6,467 nucleotides of DNA. It comes from CAZOWW01 sp964583765 (GTDB lineage: Bacteria > Actinomycetota > Actinomycetes > Actinomycetales > Kineosporiaceae). The stretch's first letter is position 1. Each line of letters opens with the position of its first letter. The translations under genes were made by a program, and so were the position numbers. The notes under the pieces were generated by a model. It did no database searches. It had not been told where the DNA came from and saw only the letters and a program-made list of their open reading frames with translations. The stretch lies in contig CAZOWW010000205.1 in NCBI GenBank assembly GCA_964583765.1, positions 1-6,467 of the forward strand. Direction: 5' to 3'. This document shows positions 1 through 5,349 of the stretch, in pieces.

Positions 1-75
1 CCAACCCCGATGGCCCTCACCGCTCAATCCCACGTGCGAAGGACGGGGCTAGACGACCCGCACGCCGCGCGGTGA

Positions 76-101
76 GGATCCGCAACAACGTGTGCGGATC
101 C
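76..101. repeat. 9-bp inverted repeat abutting the large hairpin
   Basis: GGATCCGCA at 76-84 is the exact reverse complement of TGCGGATCC at 93-101, with an 8-base spacer. It shares its last two bases with the first arm of the 16-bp hairpin (100-143), so the two stems cannot both form completely. It may be a second element of a tandem terminator or a protein-binding dyad. Only the symmetry is directly seen. Confidence 0.5.
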
Positions 102-143
102 CCGGGAGGGGCCCATCGACCAGGTCGTGGGCCCCTCCCGGGG
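100..143. terminator. Long GC-rich perfect hairpin, probable bidirectional terminator
   Basis: Bases 100-115 (CCCCGGGAGGGGCCCA) are the exact reverse complement of 128-143, a 16-bp perfect stem. The 12-base loop can itself fold: CGAC at 117-120 pairs with GTCG at 124-127 after a single bulged T. It begins 45 bases beyond the SUKH stop codon. There is no T-tract on either side, as is common for actinobacterial intrinsic terminators, and the symmetric stem would work in either direction. The terminator role is inferred from structure and position; a processing or protein-binding site is the alternative. Confidence 0.65.
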
Positions 144-188
144 CGACCAGGAGATCGAGACCTGTCGTTCCGGAAGGGTTCCGTGCGG

Positions 189-842
189 TCAGTCCGACGG
201 CGGTTCGGGCTCCCCGTAGGTGGTGCGCACGTCCCCCTCCGACGTCACCGTGACCGTCGTGCGGAACTGCGCCCACTCGTCCTGCCCGGGTTGCCCGCCG
301 TAGGGCCGGCGCCGGGCCAGCTGGGCCGCGGTCGGTCCGGTCACCGGCTCCACCTCGCCGCGCAGGAACGCGACGAGGAATTGCGTCATCGAGCCGTCGA
401 AGCGGCGCCACTCGTCCGCCTGCTGACCCGTCCAGACCACCAGCCATCGATCAGGGTCGGCATCCCCGGTGAGCCACAGGTACCTGTTGCCGCCGCGATC
501 CCAGCCCCACGGCAGCACGCCCCCTGGTTCCGGGTACAGCGGGTACGGGTACGACCCGTCGCCGCTCGCCCGCCAGCCGCGCCAGTCCTCGAGGACGACC
601 GTCGCCTGTTCCGGGTAGTGATCCGCGGGGGCGCCCAGCCAGCCGGGTCGGTACACCCGCAGCCAGCCGCGGAACATCCCCTCGCCGGACCTCTCGACGA
701 ACGCCTGGTAGTCGCTCGGCAGGCCCGGCAGCCCGGGCAGGCTGGCTCGGACGCCCTCCCAGTCCACCGACACGCCGCCGAGGGCCTCGGCGCCCATCAG
801 CTCGAGGAGTTCACGGCACGGATCCGTAGGCGAATCTGTCAC
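189..842 (-). CDS. SUKH-domain (SMI1/KNR4 family) protein
   Basis: A cytoplasmic protein of about 217 aa with no signal peptide or membrane segment. The N-terminal half has the SUKH pattern: DWEGVRASLPG followed by LPSDYQAFVERSGEG (the family's LPxDYxxFxxxxGxG). Later come GVLPWGWDRGGNRYLWLTG and DPDRWLVVW, the usual W-G-xxxGxxxxW and DPDxWxVV strands, then a closing helix, MTQFLVAFLRGEV. A polar tail of about 50 aa ends in a Thr-rich strand-forming stretch and an acidic PEPPSD. SUKH proteins often act as immunity proteins against polymorphic or contact-dependent toxins, but many solo members have unknown roles. No toxin gene is visible in the window, so immunity is only a possibility. The start chosen is GTG at 842, with GGGAG (852-856) 9 bases upstream. 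An in-frame GTG at 860 would add six residues (MREHVP) and has a weaker GGAG at 11 bases. It is transcribed away from the secreted-protein gene at 1107. Confidence 0.85.
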   Translation of the reverse strand: MTDSPTDPCRELLELMGAEALGGVSVDWEGVRASLPGLPGLPSDYQAFVERSGEGMFRGWLRVYRPGWLGAPADHYPEQATVVLEDWRGWRASGDGSYPYPLYPEPGGVLPWGWDRGGNRYLWLTGDADPDRWLVVWTGQQADEWRRFDGSMTQFLVAFLRGEVEPVTGPTAAQLARRRPYGGQPGQDEWAQFRTTVTVTSEGDVRTTYGEPEPPSD

Positions 843-1106
843 CGGAACATGCTCCCGCACCTGACGTCGAACTCCGCGGTGGAAGTGGGGACCGGGCGGC
901 CGGTGGCGCTCCTGGTCCGCGCATCGACCGGTTCACCGATCGGATCGCCGGTTCCGATCGCCGCCCTCCGGTCCCGACCGGCTCGCGCACATCGTCGATC
1001 CGGGTGCGGGTACCTCCGACACTCCTCTTGATCAGTGATGCTGTTCCCGGGACGGATGTGCGCGTAGCGTGTTGATCTTCCGATTCGTGAACGAACTGGG
1101 GGAACC
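843..1106. promoter_or_regulatory. Divergent intergenic region, presumed to hold both promoters
   Basis: This stretch of about 260 bases separates the divergently transcribed SUKH gene and secreted NPCBM-like protein gene, so it must hold the promoter of each. No convincing sigma-70 type -35/-10 pair or ECF-type GGAAC-N16-CGT pair could be placed by eye. TTGATC occurs at 1028-1033 and 1072-1077, without a well-spaced -10 on the plus strand. The region contains the imperfect direct repeat at 923-960. A GGGGGA (1098-1103) just before the ATG at 1107 serves as its ribosome binding site. Confidence 0.4.
923..960. repeat. Imperfect direct repeat, possible operator
   Basis: Bases 923-942 (ATCGACCGGTTCACCGATCG) recur as 944-960 with three bases missing (ATCGCCGGTTCCGATCG), one base apart. 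Each copy is flanked by ATCG and CGAT half-sites, giving each unit partial dyad symmetry. It lies in the middle of the divergent promoter region, about 80-120 bases upstream of the SUKH start and about 145-185 upstream of the ATG at 1107. A role as a regulator-binding site is inference; the repeat itself is directly visible. Confidence 0.4.
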
Positions 1107-2840
1107 ATGTTCGGGAGGAGATCGAACGAGTCAGCGGTGCGGGAGGCCGGCGCGAGGTGTGGGAGGCCGGCCGCCCGGAGGAGACCCTTCGCCCGGAGGC
1201 GGTCGGTTGCCGGGAGCGGTGGGTGGCGAGGCCTGGGGGTGGTGGTCGTCACTGCCCTGACGATGTCGGCTCTGATGCCGGTGGACGCCGGGGCCGTGGC
1301 GGTCGCGCGAGCCCGGGTGTCGAGCCGGATCTCGGTGGCGATCTATGCGGACGGGAGTTTCCCGGCCACTGTCCCGGCCGTGCACACGGCTGAGCCGGGG
1401 GAGGCCCTGTTCGCCGCCGGCCGGTACTCGCCCGGAGATATCCGATCCATCACCATCCAGATGCGCGCGCCATCGGGGCGCTGGCACACGGCGTCGCCGG
1501 GGCCCAATACGGGGCGGGGCACTTACTGGGCCCAACTGACTCCCGTCCCGGCCACGGGTCGGTACGAGTACCGCGCGGTGCTGGCCGCCACCCGGACCCA
1601 GGCACGAGCCGTCTCGGCGACCTGGCAGGTGCGGGTGGTCAGGCCCAGGAACACGCTGGGGGTCTTGTCCCTGTCCGCGAGAGGGCGCCTGGTCTCCGGC
1701 GCCGGGGTCGTGGTCCCGCCACGACCGGGTCACCCGGTGCAGGTCCAGGCCTTGCGGGCGGGGCACTGGACGCAGGTGGCCCAGGTGCTCCAGGGCGCGG
1801 GCGGTCGGTACCGGTTCACGGTGATGGCGGATGTCGTCGGCCGTCAGACGTACCGGACGGTCGCCCAGGAGTATCCGCGGACGGTCGGTTCGACGTTCCG
1901 CACGGTGGGGGTGCCGCGCGCGACCGGTCCCGCCCGTATCGATCTCGCCGATGTCGACGGGCTCTGGACCTACGATCCGCCGCTGCGCGGTACCCGCAGG
2001 ATCGGTCAGCAGGCCTACCCGAAGTCCGTGGAGTTGGCGTCGTCCGATGGGGGGACGAGTCTGACCTACCTGCTGTCACCTGGTCTGCGGAGCCTGCGGA
2101 CGACCGTCCGATGGACGCCGGTGGGGAGAGTCACGATGGGTGAGGTGTTCGTGGTGAGCACGGACAGACGCACCGTCCTGATCCGTGACCTGGTCCGGGG
2201 CACGGCCTTTCCCCTGACGGTGGACCTGAGCGGGGCGAAGTGGCTGGAGTTCAGCCAGTACGCCCTGAACGCGGACGTCGGGACCTCCGACGTCCTGCTG
2301 CAACGGCCTCAGCTCACCACGCGGGCTGCGCCGCAGCGGGGGTTCGATCCCCGGATCCGTTACCTGGGTGACCTCGTCCCGACCTCGAGGACCAGCCAGT
2401 GCGTCGGCACAGGCGTCGCCTACCTGCGATTGACGTCCCGTGTCGCCTCGCTCCTGTGGGGGTATGGCGTGTTGGGCCGGCACACCTGCGGGGCGGGCGG
2501 GAGTGATTCGATCACCTATCGGCTCGCCGGCAGGTACACGCGGTTCCACGGCGCGGTGGAGGAACCGGATATCGGGTACTCGGCGGGTACCGTCGAGGTG
2601 ATCGCGGACGGACACGCCCTGGCCACGGCGACCAGTGGGGATGTCCTCGATCTCGATGTCTCCGGGGTCCGGACGTTGCGGTTCACCTTCCGGAACGCTC
2701 CCCGGCTGGAGACGCGTCCCAACGGTTGGCTCGTGATCGTGACCCCGACGCTGCGCCTCGCCGCACGGCCCGGCACGGCGCGCTGCCGCTCGGGGTGGGG
2801 GGAGCCCCGGCCGATGAGACACCGGCGTTGCCACCGGTAG
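1107..2840 (+). CDS. Secreted multidomain protein with two NPCBM-like domains
   Basis: A 577-aa exported protein with no recognised catalytic domain. A long Arg-rich n-region (residues 1-41) precedes a hydrophobic core, LGVVVVTALTMSALM (43-57), and an Ala-rich cleavage region around 60-67. It has no strict RRxFLK Tat motif, so Sec export is more likely. Two Ig-like beta-sandwich segments follow (about 73-178 and 180-268), then two repeats resembling NPCBM carbohydrate-binding domains. In the first (about 277-405), DGLWTYDPP and YPKSVELASS correspond to the domain's opening strands and LTVDLSGAKWLEF to the closing xxxDVxGxxxLxL strand. In the second (about 414-550), RYLGDL and TVEVIADGHALATATSG lead to LDLDVSGVRTLRFTF. 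C432 and C461 could form a disulfide in the second repeat. The last 25 residues are Arg-rich and low in complexity. The start is ATG 1107, preceded by GGGGGA. The likely role is binding glycans on or outside the cell; the fold assignment comes from motif memory, not alignment. It converges on the sigma-factor fusion gene, leaving 36 bases between stops. Confidence 0.7.
   Translation: MFGRRSNESAVREAGARCGRPAARRRPFARRRSVAGSGGWRGLGVVVVTALTMSALMPVDAGAVAVARARVSSRISVAIYADGSFPATVPAVHTAEPGEALFAAGRYSPGDIRSITIQMRAPSGRWHTASPGPNTGRGTYWAQLTPVPATGRYEYRAVLAATRTQARAVSATWQVRVVRPRNTLGVLSLSARGRLVSGAGVVVPPRPGHPVQVQALRAGHWTQVAQVLQGAGGRYRFTVMADVVGRQTYRTVAQEYPRTVGSTFRTVGVPRATGPARIDLADVDGLWTYDPPLRGTRRIGQQAYPKSVELASSDGGTSLTYLLSPGLRSLRTTVRWTPVGRVTMGEVFVVSTDRRTVLIRDLVRGTAFPLTVDLSGAKWLEFSQYALNADVGTSDVLLQRPQLTTRAAPQRGFDPRIRYLGDLVPTSRTSQCVGTGVAYLRLTSRVASLLWGYGVLGRHTCGAGGSDSITYRLAGRYTRFHGAVEEPDIGYSAGTVEVIADGHALATATSGDVLDLDVSGVRTLRFTFRNAPRLETRPNGWLVIVTPTLRLAARPGTARCRSGWGEPRPMRHRRCHR
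1136..1199 (+). repeat. Short direct repeats in the signal-peptide n-region
   Basis: GGTGCGGGAGGCCGG (1136-1150) recurs with one mismatch as GGTGTGGGAGGCCGG (1156-1170), a 20-base period. CGCCCGGAGG occurs at 1172-1181 and again at 1190-1199, an 18-base period. Because the 20-base period is not a multiple of three, the first pair is read in different frames. Both lie inside the unusually long Arg-rich n-region, which may have grown by local duplication. Confidence 0.5.
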
Positions 2841-2876
2841 CCCCGGCGTCCGGCGGCGCAGCACCTGACGCAGAGG

Positions 2877-5273
2877 TCAGTACCCCACGGAGAAGGTGGC
2901 GTCCTTGCGCCCGAGCTCGTCCGTGATCGGGTCGAGGCGCAGGCGGAACTGGGAGTGGCGCAGGTACTTCGTCGGGTCGGTGAAGGACCGGAACGACGTC
3001 CAGCGTGGGTCGGCCAGACCAGGGACCTGCACGAAGGTGGCCGAGGACCGGAAGGCGGCGGTGCCGTCGTCCTTCGCCAGGACCACCCCCGAACTGGTGT
3101 CGTGCAGGTACTGGCCGGGCAGGTCGACCGACTCGAAGGAGACTCCGGCCCGGCCGGCGAGCCCCGGCACGAGCTGCCACTGCGAGTTCGCGAACGGATC
3201 GAAGGGGTAGGGATCGAGACGGGCGACCTCGTCCTGGTGCCGGAGCAGGCGGTCCGGGTAGTTGTAGGACTTGATCCGTCGCCAGGACGGGGTGCCCCAG
3301 CGGTCGACGAGGGCCGTCCGCTCGGCCGCCGTGAGCGCCACGATGCCCCCGGCGCGGGCGTTGAGCGGCTGCGAGTAGGCGGCCATGCTCACCGTCGTCC
3401 AGGTCTTCGGATCGTCCGGGTTCGTGGTCTGCCACAGGTAGAGCCGGCCCTGGTTCTTGTCGACGTAGGAGTCCGCCCAGAGCCACCAGTGCTGCCCGTC
3501 GATCGCCTGGACGACATCGGGGTTGCCCACGCTGGTGCCCTGCAGGAGGGCGCCGGGCTGGATTCCCTTGTCGAAGCTGCGTGGGGCGAGTGTGCCGGAC
3601 CGCGCCTCGTGGATGCTCTGGTCGCGGTTGTCCCGGTAGAAGAGGCGGTAGTCGCCGTCGGCGCCGACGACCGTGGCGTCCTGCACGGAGAAGCCGGGGT
3701 CGAAGTAGAGCTGCGGGGCGCTCACCGTGGCGAAGTCGCTCGTGTAGTTGACGAAGATGGAGTCCCTGCCGTTGCGGTTCGCCGAGTAGGTGATCCCGTA
3801 CTGCTTGCGTGCAGGGTCGTAGAAGGCCTCCGGACCCCAGGTATGGGTCGGCATCGTGTGCAGGTGCAGTCGGTGGTAGGTGAAGGTGCGCAGGTCGGGT
3901 GAGGTCCACGCGTGGACGTACCCGGTGTGCGCGTAGATGTCGTTCCCGGCGACGTCGGCGGCGACCACCACGAACGTGCCGTCCGGTCGACGCAGGACGG
4001 ACGGGTCCCGCAGGCTCTTCGTGCCGGCCTCGGCGGTCAGAACCGGGGCGTTCTCGTTGAGCGGCGTCCAGTCGACCCCGTCGGAGCTGACCGCGAGGTG
4101 CATGCGGGAGTCGGTGCCCTGCCCGCCGGGGGAATCGGTGAAGTAGACCATGGCGTAGGCCTCGTCCCGCCGGATCTGCGTGGCGGTCGGGCCGGGGCGC
4201 GCGGTGGGCCCCGGACCCGGGGTCGGAGCCACGGCCGGGGCGGATGCCGTGGGCCGCGGGATCACCGGGTGATGGTCCGCGCCCGGGGGGAGGTACATCA
4301 CGCCGAAGCCGATCGCCAGGGCCGCACCGGTGGTCGCGACCCCCGTGACCACCACGGTGGGCTTGAGGGCGGAGAGCGTCCGGACGGCGGCCGCCGGGTG
4401 GACGGCCGCGGTCGGGGCCGCGCTCGCCCCCACGCTGAGCAGGGAGGCCACCCCCGCCGGTGCCGCTCCGGCCGCGCTGGAGAGAACTCCCGGCAGGCCG
4501 TGCGCAAGGGCGATGGGCACCGGCAGCAGGGTGATCCCCGCGAGCAGGCTCTCGGGGGGCACGAAGGCCCGCGCCGCCCGACGGCAGTCCTCGCAGTGGC
4601 GGACGTGCCGGGAGAGCCGGTTGAGCTCGCGATCGCCGGGCGAGGATCCACCGGTCCGCATCGTGCCGAGCAGCCGGGGACAGCCACGTCCGGTCTGCTG
4701 GACCCGCTGCACGATGCGTGCGGTCTCCAACCGGTCCTTGAGCCGCTGGATCCTCGCCGAGGTGTGCCGCCGGTTGAGCCCGGCCGCCTCGGTGAGTTCC
4801 GAGCGACTGATCACCCCGGCGGCCTCCTGCCACCACAGGGCGAGCAGGTTCCGGTCGTCCTGCGACAGCCAGCGGGTGGCCTCCACGACCTCCCGCCGCT
4901 GACCGGACAGGGCCAACTTCAGCACGGTCTGCTCGACGAAGTCCCCCGCGGGCGCCGCTTGATCGCTGAAGTGTTCCAGTGGGGCCTCCCGGGAGGACCG
5001 GCGGGCGCGGACGCGGTACCGCGTCTGGACCTGCCGGAAGCAGATCGCGATGAGCCAGGACCGGAATCGCGTCACGTCCCGCAGGGTGGGGAGTTCCTGG
5101 GCCGCCCGGATCATCACCTCCTGGACGACGTCGTCGACGTCGTCGTGCCCGTTCAGCGCCCGTCCCACGACGTTGTAGACCAGTGGGAGGTACTCCCGGA
5201 ACAGCTGGTCCAGGGCCCGATCGTCGCCGGATCGGGCCGCCTCGACCAGTCCGGTCTCGTCCTGGGTCTCCAT
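2877..5273 (-). CDS. Transmembrane ECF sigma factor fused to GH43-like and AbfB extracellular domains
   Basis: A 798-aa one-polypeptide signal transducer. Residues 17-90 form sigma2 (RALDQLFREYLPLVYNVV, then DDVDDVVQEVMIRA and FRSWLIAICFRQVQ). Residues 125-190 form sigma4, with a divergent helix-turn-helix (SELTEAAGLNRRHTSARIQR). A ZAS-type zinc site follows: C198, H223, C227, C230. Hydrophobic segments lie at about 241-262, 266-288 and 305-328, the last being the clearest membrane span. A Pro/Thr-rich stalk spans 329-365. Residues 366-655 are a GH43-like five-bladed propeller: YFTD near 377, DGVDWTPLNENAPVL, LRDPS (421-425), WGPEAFYD (479-486), QDATVVGADGDYRLFYRD, WWLWAD. The usual EGP and RHG signatures read GNP (583-585) and RAG (640-642), suggesting no hydrolase activity. 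Residues 665-796 are an AbfB beta-trefoil with LLRH, YLHD and YLRH repeats. The start is ATG 5273, with AGGGAG (5279-5284) 5 bases upstream. The N-terminus should be cytoplasmic and the C-terminus outside, so arabinose-containing polymer binding would control promoter use. It lies 76 bases downstream of the exporter gene on the same strand. Confidence 0.88.
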   Translation of the reverse strand: METQDETGLVEAARSGDDRALDQLFREYLPLVYNVVGRALNGHDDVDDVVQEVMIRAAQELPTLRDVTRFRSWLIAICFRQVQTRYRVRARRSSREAPLEHFSDQAAPAGDFVEQTVLKLALSGQRREVVEATRWLSQDDRNLLALWWQEAAGVISRSELTEAAGLNRRHTSARIQRLKDRLETARIVQRVQQTGRGCPRLLGTMRTGGSSPGDRELNRLSRHVRHCEDCRRAARAFVPPESLLAGITLLPVPIALAHGLPGVLSSAAGAAPAGVASLLSVGASAAPTAAVHPAAAVRTLSALKPTVVVTGVATTGAALAIGFGVMYLPPGADHHPVIPRPTASAPAVAPTPGPGPTARPGPTATQIRRDEAYAMVYFTDSPGGQGTDSRMHLAVSSDGVDWTPLNENAPVLTAEAGTKSLRDPSVLRRPDGTFVVVAADVAGNDIYAHTGYVHAWTSPDLRTFTYHRLHLHTMPTHTWGPEAFYDPARKQYGITYSANRNGRDSIFVNYTSDFATVSAPQLYFDPGFSVQDATVVGADGDYRLFYRDNRDQSIHEARSGTLAPRSFDKGIQPGALLQGTSVGNPDVVQAIDGQHWWLWADSYVDKNQGRLYLWQTTNPDDPKTWTTVSMAAYSQPLNARAGGIVALTAAERTALVDRWGTPSWRRIKSYNYPDRLLRHQDEVARLDPYPFDPFANSQWQLVPGLAGRAGVSFESVDLPGQYLHDTSSGVVLAKDDGTAAFRSSATFVQVPGLADPRWTSFRSFTDPTKYLRHSQFRLRLDPITDELGRKDATFSVGY

Positions 5274-5349
5274 GCCTGCTCCCTGCGGGTCACCGGATGT
5301 CCTGTGGCAAGCCCCGGGCGGGCATGTTCACACGGGGCCTCGCGGGCCG

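Larger units (their letters stand above)
1..188. other. Intergenic stretch with two hairpins; possible tail of an upstream plus-strand gene
   Basis: No gene can be established here. On the plus strand the sequence is open from the window edge to a TGA at 73-75 in one frame and to a TAG at 50-52 in another, so the 3' end of a plus-strand gene could lie at the left edge, but neither short tail is recognisable. The stretch lies downstream of the SUKH gene's stop codon and contains the hairpins listed separately at 76-101 and 100-143. If a gene does enter from the left, it would converge with the SUKH gene and the hairpins would lie between two 3' ends. Confidence 0.4.

Noticed and set aside
72..1031. 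319-codon plus-strand open frame opposite the SUKH gene
   Set aside because: It is antisense to a gene with recognisable SUKH motifs, crosses the hairpin at 100-143, and has no domain.
1015..1050. GGGAAC on the minus strand as an ECF -35 element for the SUKH gene
   Set aside because: The nearest CGTC/GTC-like -10 is about 20 or more bases away, too far for an ECF promoter.
839..1252. 137-codon minus-strand open frame across the divergent promoter region
   Set aside because: It overlaps both the SUKH start and the signal-peptide coding region of the gene at 1107. The product is low in complexity, and both neighbours have better-supported starts.
2841..2876. Terminator between the two convergent genes
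   Set aside because: I looked for an inverted repeat in the 36-base gap and the gene ends; nothing beyond 4-5 bp chance pairing was visible.
2683..4836. 717-codon minus-strand open frame overlapping the sigma fusion gene
   Set aside because: It is another frame of the same strand, runs through the neighbouring convergent gene, and encodes an Arg/Pro/His-rich product with no recognisable domain. The 2877-5273 frame has clear domains throughout.
5311..5338. 6-bp stem (GCCCCG/CGGGGC) between exporter and sigma genes as a terminator
   Set aside because: The stem is short with a 16-base loop and no T-tract; at this GC content such pairings arise by chance.
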